Source: an uncultured Bacteroidales bacterium (GTDB lineage: Bacteria > Bacteroidota > Bacteroidia > Bacteroidales > Bacteroidaceae). Taken from it: DNA of 14,692 nucleotides. Made by a program: the position numbers and the translations under genes. Positions 1 through 7,075 of the stretch are shown piece by piece (the stretch's first letter is position 1; the number at the start of each line of letters is the position of its first letter). Location of the stretch: the NCBI GenBank assembly GCA_945837185.1, contig CAMAMZ010000043.1:1-14692 (forward strand), given 5' to 3'. Below the pieces are notes generated by a model that was given only the letters and a program-made list of their open reading frames with translations, was not told the DNA's origin and searched no databases.

Positions 1-26
1 GAAGGTTGCTCCTTGACGTGGGGGCA

Positions 27-2039
27 TTATTCGGCAAACAAATCTGCGGGCTCGTTGGTAAACCGGCGGAGAAACTCTTCTTCGCTGAGAATGGGAATGC
101 CCAAGGCCTGTGCTTTCTTGTTCTTTGCCGAAGCGGAAGCCACATCGTTGTTGATGAGGAAGTGGGTGGCTCCACTCACGCTGCCACTCACCTTTCCACC
201 CTGACTTTCGATATAGGCTTTCAATTCGTTGCGGTTACGATAGTGATGCACCTCACCTGTAACCACAAAGGTTAAACCTTCGCACAAGCGGCCTTTGGGT
301 TGCTGCTCTGTGGGTTTCACAGTTACCTCTTGCAGCAGTTTTTCCAGCGCATCCCGCTGCGATGCATCTTGAACCCAACGCACGAAAGCAGCCGATTTCT
401 CTGGACCAATACCATCAATATGGGCAAAATAGTCGACCGAATCAGCTGTGGCTGCTTGTTGGATGAGTGCCTCTAAAGGATAAGCGTTCAGCAGGCGTTT
501 GCACACATCCACACCGCAGAGCGGAATAGACAGGGCGTAGAGCAGGCGCTGACCTTCTGTGGTGCGCGACTTTTCAATGGCTCGCAGGAGGTTGCCTACC
601 GATTTGCTGCCAAACCCATCCATAGAAGCCAGTTCCTGGGCATGGCTGTCAAGGTGATAAAGGTCGGCATAGGTAGTAACCCAACCTAAGTTGATGAATT
701 TTGCAAGGGTTTGCTCAGAGATGCCATCTATATCCATGCCAGCTTTCGAGACGAAGCGTGCGAATTTGCGCAGTTGTTTGGCAGGACATGAGGATGCGGT
801 GCAGTGCAAAGTGCGAGTGCCGCCTCCTTCACGCTCTCTGATATGGGTGGGGGCACCACACACCGGACAGGTGGCAGGTATTTCCAATGTGCCTTCGCAT
901 TGACTCACGCCCACCACCTTAGGAATAATCTTATTGGCTTTGATGACGGTAATCCGTGTTCCTTTACCACCGATGCCCAACCGTTCGCACTCACTGATAT
1001 TGCAGAGTGAAGCACGCTTCACCGTTGTCCCTTCAAGTTGCACGGGAGCGAATACTGCTACAGGTGAAATGGTAGAAGCAGCGCACGACCATTCTACGTG
1101 GTCGAGTGTCGTCTCGGCCGTGGCATCCTGCCATTTGAAAGCAAAGCCGGCACGGGTGGCATGATGGCCGGTAACGGAACCTGTTTGGGCATAAGCTATA
1201 TCATCGTAGGTAATAACCAGTCCGTCAACAGGATAGGGGTAGGTGCGGTTGGTCACCCGTTCTGTCCATTGCCCAATCACATGCTCTATGGTAGCCATTT
1301 GGGGAACGGCTATCAACTCATGTTCTACAGTCTTGAACCCCATGGCATCCAACCATGCCATCTGACTTCCCCAGGAAGTCATCGGCTCATCGGTATATAC
1401 CAGTGAGAACGGAATCCATCTCACCTTTCTGCGTTTCACCTCTTCTATATCCTTTAAGGTGAGGGTGCCCGAGGCCAGGTTGCGTGGATTAGCATAGGCC
1501 TCCTCGCTCTCCATATTAAAGATTTCAAAGTCGCTGTAGGAGATGACGGCCTCACCTCTTATCACCACATGTCCTGTGTAGGGAATGGTGGGAGGGATGC
1601 CTTGCAGGGCTGATGCCAGTTGAGTGATATTGGTGCCAATGTGTCCGTCGCCTCGTGTCACCACCTTGGTCAGCGTACCACCATCATAGGTAACAACCAA
1701 TGTCAAACCATCCAGTTTCCATGAAAGCCAGATAGGTTTCCCCTCAGCCCATTTGGCCAGTTCTGCAACTTGTTTGGTTTTAGCCAGTGAGAGGGCAGGA
1801 AACTCATGAGCCTCTTTCTGACCCGCTATCGTGTCTTCCGACACTTTGGCTGTAGGGGAATCAGGCAACGTGATTCCTGTTTCTGTTTCCAGTTGTTTTA
1901 ATTGGTCGAAAAGAGCGTCCCATTCAAAATCGGTCATACGCTCCCCTTGACCATTGTAATAGGCTTCCGAGGCGTCGTTGAGCCGTTGGATGAGTTTCCT
2001 CATAAGGCTCACAGTATCGGTATTTTTTCTTATGTCCAT
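27..2039 (-). CDS. ligA: NAD+-dependent DNA ligase, divergent LigA
   Basis: Seals 3'-OH/5'-phosphate nicks using NAD+, in the cytoplasm. From the ATG at 2039 it is 670 aa, matching E. coli LigA (671). Domains in order: Ia-like NMN-binding region (about 12-65), adenylation domain with nucleophile Lys108 in KLDG, TRGDG (128-132), RGE (161-163), NPR (184-186), VDGLVI (271-276) and AFKW (300-303); OB fold (about 312-380); zinc finger Cys391/394/413/418; helix-hairpin-helix region (about 430-555); BRCT domain (about 583-662). Compared with E. coli LigA, my hand alignment gives H23 to Tyr, Y35 to Trp, E113 to Ser, R208 to Thr, K290 to Thr, R333 to Ala and R379 to Lys. From memory, it resembles a second, divergent LigA group in some Firmicutes, so I infer a paralogue beside a standard ligase elsewhere in the genome. 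The frame stays open upstream to a TTG at 2147, but that extension runs through the likely promoter, so I reject it. Family assignment is firm; the exact role is not. Confidence 0.93.
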   Translation of the reverse strand: MDIRKNTDTVSLMRKLIQRLNDASEAYYNGQGERMTDFEWDALFDQLKQLETETGITLPDSPTAKVSEDTIAGQKEAHEFPALSLAKTKQVAELAKWAEGKPIWLSWKLDGLTLVVTYDGGTLTKVVTRGDGHIGTNITQLASALQGIPPTIPYTGHVVIRGEAVISYSDFEIFNMESEEAYANPRNLASGTLTLKDIEEVKRRKVRWIPFSLVYTDEPMTSWGSQMAWLDAMGFKTVEHELIAVPQMATIEHVIGQWTERVTNRTYPYPVDGLVITYDDIAYAQTGSVTGHHATRAGFAFKWQDATAETTLDHVEWSCAASTISPVAVFAPVQLEGTTVKRASLCNISECERLGIGGKGTRITVIKANKIIPKVVGVSQCEGTLEIPATCPVCGAPTHIREREGGGTRTLHCTASSCPAKQLRKFARFVSKAGMDIDGISEQTLAKFINLGWVTTYADLYHLDSHAQELASMDGFGSKSVGNLLRAIEKSRTTEGQRLLYALSIPLCGVDVCKRLLNAYPLEALIQQAATADSVDYFAHIDGIGPEKSAAFVRWVQDASQRDALEKLLQEVTVKPTEQQPKGRLCEGLTFVVTGEVHHYRNRNELKAYIESQGGKVSGSVSGATHFLINNDVASASAKNKKAQALGIPILSEEEFLRRFTNEPADLFAE

Positions 2040-2133
2040 TTCGTCAGTTATTATATATGTCAGGAAAAGGCAAATCCAGCGCAAAGCACCAATAAAGTTT
2101 GTTAGTTTTGCCAGGATATAGCTTTTTTCCCTA

Positions 2134-2141
2134 CAAAGATA
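2134..2141 (-). promoter_or_regulatory. Predicted -7 element for ligA
   Basis: The minus strand reads TATCTTTG, a perfect match to the Bacteroidota -7 consensus TAnnTTTG, about 95 nt before the ligA ATG at 2039. I see no TTTG at the usual -33 distance, so the promoter is incomplete by eye. It lies back to back with the coaW -7 element. Confidence 0.5.
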
Positions 2142-2164
2142 ATGCAATTCCCTGAAATTTTATG

Positions 2165-2172
2165 TATATTTG
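2165..2172 (+). promoter_or_regulatory. Predicted -7 element for coaW
   Basis: TATATTTG matches TAnnTTTG exactly and lies 25 nt before the ATG at 2198, leaving a short A-rich leader with no Shine-Dalgarno site. It decides the coaW start: the longer reading frame beginning at 2162 would start inside this promoter. No convincing -33 TTTG is seen. Confidence 0.55.
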
Positions 2173-2197
2173 CAAACAAAAAACCAAAAACAAAAGT

Positions 2198-3049
2198 ATG
2201 GTAATAGGCATAGATGTTGGTATAAGTACCACCAAGATAGTGGGTATTGATCATGAAGGAAAGGTCATTTCTCCTCTCCGCATCAAAGCCACCGACCCTG
2301 TCACGTCGCTCTATGGCGCGTTTGGTAAGTTTCTGCATAATAACCATGTGAAACTCGAAGAGGTTGAGCAAGTAATGATTACCGGTGTAGGCTCCGGCTA
2401 TATTGATGGCCCTATCTATGGGCGTCCTACAGCCAAGTCTGATGAGTTTATGGCTGATGGCTTGGGAGCCCGCTATGTTACCCAACTCGACCATATGATT
2501 GTAGTGTCCATGGGCACGGGCACTTCGTTGGTGCAAGTGCAAGGCGATGATATTCGGCATATCGGTGGTGTGCCTATTGGAGGTGGTACATTGATGGGAC
2601 TGTCTCGTATCATGCTCAAAACAGATAATATTGATACCATCACCGAACTGGCACTACAGGGCAATACCGGGAACATCAATGTGAGGATTGGCGATATCAG
2701 TCCTCATCCACTTCCAGGATTGCCGATGGAGGCAACAGCCAGCCTTTTTGGTAATGCACGCAGCAATGCTTCGCGTGAGGATATTGCGGCTGGCATCATT
2801 ACCACGGTGCTGCAAACCATAGGCTCCAGCACGATTCTTGCCTCTTTGGGCACAGGCATCAAGCAGTATGTACTGATAGGCAATCTTACGTTGCTTCCCC
2901 AATGCCGCATCCTCTTTCCTCACATAGAACAGATTTATGGGGTAGAGGTAATCATTCCGCAGTACAGTGAGTTCTGCACGGCTATTGGCGCTGCTCTTTG
3001 TCACATGACTCCTATTCCGAATCATCAACCAGAATCTATAAATCCTTAA
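2198..3049 (+). CDS. coaW: Type II pantothenate kinase (CoaW)
   Basis: Phosphorylates pantothenate with ATP to 4'-phosphopantothenate, the first committed step of coenzyme A synthesis, in the cytoplasm. The 283-aa product (S. aureus CoaW is about 267 aa) has the ASKHA-type nucleotide fold. It opens with a phosphate-binding loop GIDVGISTTK (4-13). ITGVGSGYIDG (61-71) follows, then Glu83 in the position expected for the catalytic acid, the GTGTS loop (106-110), and a glycine-rich GGVPIGGG stretch (123-130). The C-terminal GNL and AIGAAL segments also fit. I chose ATG 2198 over 2162 because the first 12 codons of the longer frame overlap the -7 promoter and the conserved first strand starts right after ATG 2198. 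The next gene begins 4 nt after the stop, so the two are probably co-transcribed. A BadF/BcrA-type ATPase is the alternative, but the motifs fit CoaW better. Confidence 0.88.
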   Translation: MVIGIDVGISTTKIVGIDHEGKVISPLRIKATDPVTSLYGAFGKFLHNNHVKLEEVEQVMITGVGSGYIDGPIYGRPTAKSDEFMADGLGARYVTQLDHMIVVSMGTGTSLVQVQGDDIRHIGGVPIGGGTLMGLSRIMLKTDNIDTITELALQGNTGNINVRIGDISPHPLPGLPMEATASLFGNARSNASREDIAAGIITTVLQTIGSSTILASLGTGIKQYVLIGNLTLLPQCRILFPHIEQIYGVEVIIPQYSEFCTAIGAALCHMTPIPNHQPESINP

Positions 3050-3053
3050 AAAA

Positions 3054-3965
3054 ATGAAAAAACAAATTGTAACTGTTCTGTGCTTTTTCATGGCCTGTAT
3101 GGCATGGGCACAAGATTTAACCGTGGCAACGTACAACATTCGCAATGAAAACCGTGGCGATTATAAGAGAGGTGACGGATGGACCGTTCGTGCACCTTAT
3201 CTCTGTGACCAACTGGGGTTTGAGAATCCTGACTTGTTTGGTATGCAGGAGTGTCTCAAGCGCCAAATAGACTATATTGTCAAGCGGTTGCCGCAGTATG
3301 CTTATATTGGTGTGGGTCGAGAGGATGGCAAAGAAGAAGGGGAGTATTCACCAGTAATCTATCGCAAGGATCGCTTTGAACTCCTTGAGAGTGGTACCTT
3401 CTGGCTGGCTGAAGATCCTACCAAACCTGTGATGGGATGGGATGCCGCCTGTAAGCGTGTGTGCACGTGGGGTTATTTCAAAGACAAGCGTACCAAGCGT
3501 AAGTTCTATTTCTTCAATACGCACATGGATCATGTGGGAATCACCGCACGCCGTGAGGGAGCTAAACTTATAGTGCGCAAAATGCAGGAACTGATGAAGA
3601 AGGGTGAGATGGTAGTGCTCACAGGCGATTTCAATGTTGACCAAAATAGTGAGCCCTATACAGAGTTTGTCAATTCCGGTTTCCTGAAAGATAGCTATGA
3701 GGCGGCCATCCACCGCTTTGCGCCCGTTGGTACTTTCAACGATTTCGATGCGCAAAAGTTCACATTGAGTCGCATCGACCATATCTTTGTGAGTACAACA
3801 TTCAGGGTAGATAGTTATGCTGTGCGCACCGACAGCTATTGGCAGGAGGTGAAAGGGGCAAAGGCAACTACCTCGGGAGCTGCGCCCAGTGAGGTGCAAC
3901 TCAAGGTTTATAAACGTCACTGCCCGTCAGACCATTATCCGGTGATTGCCCGACTTAGTTTTTAA
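3054..3965 (+). CDS. Secreted endonuclease/exonuclease/phosphatase-family hydrolase
   Basis: A 303-aa metal-dependent hydrolase of the DNase I/exonuclease III/inositol-phosphatase fold. Residues 1-20 form a signal peptide (Lys2-Lys3, hydrophobic core, then AWAQ as the cleavage region), so the enzyme acts outside the cytoplasm. The catalytic motifs appear in family order: YNIR with Asn28, QE with metal-ligand Glu66, NTHMDH (155-160) with His157, TGDFN (190-194), SRIDHI (239-244) and SDHYPV (292-297) with Asp293-His294. All the expected catalytic positions look intact. The substrate cannot be read from sequence: members cleave nucleic acids, phosphoesters or sphingolipids, and this compact Bacteroidota group is mostly uncharacterised. 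The ATG lies 4 nt after the coaW stop, so the gene appears to depend on the coaW promoter, though no functional link to CoA synthesis is obvious. Transcription converges on the DASS transporter gene. Confidence 0.88.
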   Translation: MKKQIVTVLCFFMACMAWAQDLTVATYNIRNENRGDYKRGDGWTVRAPYLCDQLGFENPDLFGMQECLKRQIDYIVKRLPQYAYIGVGREDGKEEGEYSPVIYRKDRFELLESGTFWLAEDPTKPVMGWDAACKRVCTWGYFKDKRTKRKFYFFNTHMDHVGITARREGAKLIVRKMQELMKKGEMVVLTGDFNVDQNSEPYTEFVNSGFLKDSYEAAIHRFAPVGTFNDFDAQKFTLSRIDHIFVSTTFRVDSYAVRTDSYWQEVKGAKATTSGAAPSEVQLKVYKRHCPSDHYPVIARLSF

Positions 3966-3975
3966 ATAAGCATAA

Positions 3976-4094
3976 AATCCCACAGCATCTTTGGTTGTGT
4001 ATAAGCCCATAGCAGTCCTCAGCATCTGAATTTCCCCGCATTATCTTTGTTGGCGTAAAAAAATAAAAATCCCCGCAGAAGCCTTGATGGCGTA
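3976..4094. repeat. Degenerate direct repeats of a ~26-bp unit
   Basis: Four related units begin at 3976, 4003, 4032 and 4069 (steps of 27, 29 and 37 bp). All start with an A/T-rich pair followed by CCC or CCCC, then a [A/G]CA-like core. The units at 4032 and 4069 agree at about 20 of 26 positions, both carrying CCCCGCA and TGGCGTA. The unit at 3976 shares ATCTTTG and GTA with that at 4032. The unit at 4003 is the weakest and matches only in its first half. The last unit forms the left arm and loop of the terminator. Confidence 0.45.
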
Positions 4095-4109
4095 TCTGCG
4101 GGGATTTTT
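4065..4109. terminator. Bidirectional intrinsic terminator
   Basis: A perfect 15-bp inverted repeat: the left arm 4065-4079 includes ATCCCCGCAGA and the right arm 4095-4109 includes TCTGCGGGGAT. The 15-nt loop contains a further GCC/GGC pair (4081-4083 with 4089-4091). On the plus strand the GC-rich stem runs into seven Ts (4105-4111); on the minus strand it runs into an A/T tract that reads T-rich. It lies about 100 nt after the hydrolase stop and 22 nt after the DASS stop, so it can end both convergent transcripts. Confidence 0.9.
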
Positions 4110-4130
4110 TTGCGTTGATATGTTGAGGCT

Positions 4131-5588
4131 TTAAGCCCAAATACCTAACTCACCAATAAAGAAGAGCAGCATGTAGCCTAACACCATACTCACAATACCC
4201 ATAATGATACCAATCTTCAGCATGTCGTTCTGCTTGACCAAACCTGTTGAATAGGCAATGGCATTAGGAGGCGTTGAGATGGGAAGACACATGGCACTTG
4301 AAGCAGCCAAGGCAATACCGATGATGATGGTAGAGGTGCCACCAATGGCATTCAGCTTGTCGCCCATACCTGTACAAACCACTGCCAGAATGGGTACCAG
4401 CAAGGCTGCTGTGGCGGTGTTGCTGATGAAGTTGCTCAAGAAATAGCAAATGATACCTGAAATGAGCAGGATGGCAATGGGTGAGAAATTGCCGAAGGGG
4501 ATGCTCTCGATAGCTCTGTCGGCAAGTCCCGAGCCATTCATACCCAACCCAAGGGCAAAACCACCGGCCACCATCCAGATAACACTCCAGTCTATCTTCT
4601 GCAAATCCTTGCCCGTAATCACACCTGTAAGAGCAAACACACCCATAGGAATCATGGCTACGGTATTGGCATCAACGCCGGTAATGCGGTCTAAAAGCCA
4701 CATGAGGATTGTTACTACAAAGGTGCCGCTCACTACCCACATGCGCCAGCCATGGACTATGTGGCCCTCAATCTTCAACTCAATGGTTTTCTGAGTGAAG
4801 GGATAGAGGAACAGGATGAGACGCCAGCCTATAATCAGGATGACGATGACGAGCGGGAACATGAATCCCATCCATTGACCAAAACTGATGTTCAGGCCTA
4901 ATTGTTGGTTCAGGGCTTGCAGGGCAATGGCATTGGGAGGCGTACCGATGGGTGTGGCCATACCACCAATGTTGGCCGCAAGTGGAATACTGAGAGTCAA
5001 GGCTATGCGCCCTTTGCCATTGGCGGGAAGAGCTGCGAAGACGGGGGTCAGGAAGGTGAGCATCATGGCAGCGGTAGCCGTGTTGCTCACAAACATTGAG
5101 AAGCAACCTGTGATGAGCAGGAAGCCCAACAAAACATTCTCACTCTTTTTGCCAAACGGACGGATTAGGTTGCGTGCCAGCAATACATCAAGACCGGATT
5201 TGGTGGCAGCAATGGCCAGAATGAAACCACCGAGGAAGAGCATGATTACAGGATTGGCAAAAGTGGCCATAATATCCTTTGATTTCATGAGTTCGCCAAA
5301 AACCTCACCCTCGCCTTTGAAGCAGGATAGGGAATTGTTGGATACGGTGAGACACATAATGGTAATGATGCTGAGCGAGGTGGCCCAGGAAGGGATGGCC
5401 TCTGTGAGCCATGAGAGGGTTGCAAAGACAAAGATGGCGATGATACGTTGCTGAATGACGGTGAGACCATCTATGCCAAACACACTGGAAGGCAGATTCC
5501 AAACGATTGCCGTAACAATGATGATGGCAAGCAACTCCCAAACTTTCTTCATCTCAATCTTGCTGGTGAGTACGTTTTCTTCTGTCAT
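4131..5588 (-). CDS. DASS/SLC13-family anion transporter
   Basis: An inner-membrane carrier of 485 aa in the divalent anion:Na+ symporter family, which moves dicarboxylates, citrate or sulfate, usually with Na+. The family's two inverted-repeat signatures are both present: SNT at 168-170 (within FVSNTATAA) and SNT at 389-391 (within FISNTATAA). These are the tips that bind substrate and sodium in the VcINDY structure. They pair with two proline-rich loops, GTPPNA (215-220) and STPPNA (438-443). About 11 hydrophobic segments span residues 15 to 480, and length is normal for the family. Substrate cannot be assigned; a C4-dicarboxylate such as succinate is plausible for a fermentative Bacteroidales but is inferred. 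It is last in the minus-strand block, 57 nt after the MFS gene. That gap holds no good TAnnTTTG, so it probably depends on upstream promoters. The bidirectional terminator follows. Confidence 0.9.
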   Translation of the reverse strand: MTEENVLTSKIEMKKVWELLAIIIVTAIVWNLPSSVFGIDGLTVIQQRIIAIFVFATLSWLTEAIPSWATSLSIITIMCLTVSNNSLSCFKGEGEVFGELMKSKDIMATFANPVIMLFLGGFILAIAATKSGLDVLLARNLIRPFGKKSENVLLGFLLITGCFSMFVSNTATAAMMLTFLTPVFAALPANGKGRIALTLSIPLAANIGGMATPIGTPPNAIALQALNQQLGLNISFGQWMGFMFPLVIVILIIGWRLILFLYPFTQKTIELKIEGHIVHGWRMWVVSGTFVVTILMWLLDRITGVDANTVAMIPMGVFALTGVITGKDLQKIDWSVIWMVAGGFALGLGMNGSGLADRAIESIPFGNFSPIAILLISGIICYFLSNFISNTATAALLVPILAVVCTGMGDKLNAIGGTSTIIIGIALAASSAMCLPISTPPNAIAYSTGLVKQNDMLKIGIIMGIVSMVLGYMLLFFIGELGIWA

Positions 5589-5645
5589 GATTAATTGGTT
5601 ATTGGTTTGATTTGAAAGTAAAGAAATGGATAGTTATCTATTTCA

Positions 5646-7061
5646 TTATTGTTTGATGTTGGGCTCTTCCAGACCGTAATGGTTCTTGCGGTCAATGCTC
5701 TTGAGATATGCAGAAAGCAAGAATGCTGCAACACCGAAGCATGCAAAGATAATGAGCGGAAGGGTGTAGTTGTAGGGTATGAACTCGCTTCCTGCCTCGC
5801 GGGCTGCTATCACGGCAGGATTGTCGGCATTCGCACTGGCCAATACGCTACCAATGAGCATCGGCACAAAGCAAAGACCAAAATTCTGTACCCAGAAAAT
5901 GAGGCAGTAAGCACTACCCAACACTTTCTCGTCGATAATCTTTGGTACGCTCGGCCACAACGCTGCCGGCACCAAGGCAAAAGAGATGCCTAACAGCACG
6001 ATGGTGGCATAAGCCAGCAGGTGACTGTGAGTGGCAGGAAGGAGGAAGGCAAAAATCAGATGGCAGGCAATAAGAAGCAGCGAACCCCACATCAGCATAC
6101 TGGCACCTTTGCCTTTGTGGTCCAGGAAGGAACCTAAGAAGGGGGTGATGACCGCTGCACCGATGGGGAACCAACGGAAGATGTTGGAAGCGTCGGAAGC
6201 TGAAATGCCATCGAGGTTACATTGCAACATGTTGGCACCATAGCGCTGGAAGGGGAATATGGCTGAGTAGTAAAGAACACAGAGCAGGGCCACGGTCCAG
6301 AAAATACGACTGGTGAGAATGTTGCGAAGGTCGGAAGCCTTGAACTCTTCCTCACCCGCATTGTTGTTGCCGTCAATGCCTAACTGCTTGTCGAGTTTGC
6401 GGTCGAGCACGCAGAAGGTAGAGAAGGTGATGAGGCCAATGAACAGGAGCACGGTACAGAAGCCCACAGGAGCAGCCACGGTGCCCATCTTTTCCGCGAT
6501 AATGGGGGAAATGGAGAAAATGGCAAACACACCAATGCGGGCAATAGCCATTTCCAAACCCATAGCCAATGCCATTTCCTTGCCTTTGAACCACTTGGCA
6601 ATAGCTTTAGAAACGGTGGTTCCTGCCATCTCGCAGCCACAGCCAAAAAGCATAAAGCCAAAGGAAGCTAACTTGGCACTGGCGGGCATGGCTGTCCACC
6701 AACTGTCGAGCCAGGTGGCAAGGGCTGTGCCTGTAAAGCTGTCGCTGATGGCATACCATTTGATGCAAGCACCGAGGAACATCATCATGGCGGAGAGTTC
6801 ACCGGTAAAACGGATGCCACACTTGTCGAGAATAATGCCGGCTACGATAAGGAAGCCAAAAACATTGAGAATGTACTCTCCGGCCGCATAGGTACCGAAG
6901 ACGTTGGGGTTCCAGCCGCGCTCTTGTTCTATGAGCGACTGGAGGGGCGACATGACGTCGACAAACATGTAGCCAAAGAACATCATGGAGGCTACGAGAA
7001 CAAGTGCGGTCCAACGAGCTGCCGCACTGTCATTGAGTTTCTTTTGCAGTGTTGCTGTCAT
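5646..7061 (-). CDS. MFS transporter, MFSD1-like
   Basis: A 471-aa major facilitator superfamily carrier in the inner membrane, with about 12 hydrophobic helices in two halves joined by a charged loop (about 219-250). Each half has an A-motif-like loop: GIILDKCGIRF (75-85) and GSFLDHKGKGA (310-320). A motif-bearing opening segment FFGYMFVDVMSPLQ (28-41) is followed by RGWNPNVFGTY. By recollection, this pattern fits the Bacteroidota carriers grouped with animal MFSD1, a lysosomal dipeptide uniporter; oxalate/formate-antiporter-type MFS is the other possibility. The gene starts 14 nt after the stop of a secreted dipeptidyl peptidase gene, which supports peptide uptake as a hypothesis only. The start at 7061 is an ATG immediately before a normal basic N-terminus. 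Family is secure; substrate is not. Confidence 0.85.
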   Translation of the reverse strand: MTATLQKKLNDSAAARWTALVLVASMMFFGYMFVDVMSPLQSLIEQERGWNPNVFGTYAAGEYILNVFGFLIVAGIILDKCGIRFTGELSAMMMFLGACIKWYAISDSFTGTALATWLDSWWTAMPASAKLASFGFMLFGCGCEMAGTTVSKAIAKWFKGKEMALAMGLEMAIARIGVFAIFSISPIIAEKMGTVAAPVGFCTVLLFIGLITFSTFCVLDRKLDKQLGIDGNNNAGEEEFKASDLRNILTSRIFWTVALLCVLYYSAIFPFQRYGANMLQCNLDGISASDASNIFRWFPIGAAVITPFLGSFLDHKGKGASMLMWGSLLLIACHLIFAFLLPATHSHLLAYATIVLLGISFALVPAALWPSVPKIIDEKVLGSAYCLIFWVQNFGLCFVPMLIGSVLASANADNPAVIAAREAGSEFIPYNYTLPLIIFACFGVAAFLLSAYLKSIDRKNHYGLEEPNIKQ

Positions 7062-7075
7062 ATAAGTAATGATAA

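Noticed and set aside
2040..2147. N-terminal extension of the ligase from a TTG at 2147
   Set aside because: It would pass through the likely -7 element, has no counterpart in LigA, and the 670-aa product from ATG 2039 already matches the family length.
2162..2197. Upstream ATG for the pantothenate kinase
   Set aside because: It overlaps the TATATTTG promoter element and adds 12 residues before the conserved first strand.
3976..4094. CRISPR-like array
   Set aside because: Units are degenerate, spacing is irregular and short, no cas gene is present and the last unit belongs to a terminator.
6313..6891. 192-codon plus-strand open frame inside the MFS gene
   Set aside because: It is antisense to a clear 12-helix transporter and has no domain or start signal of its own.
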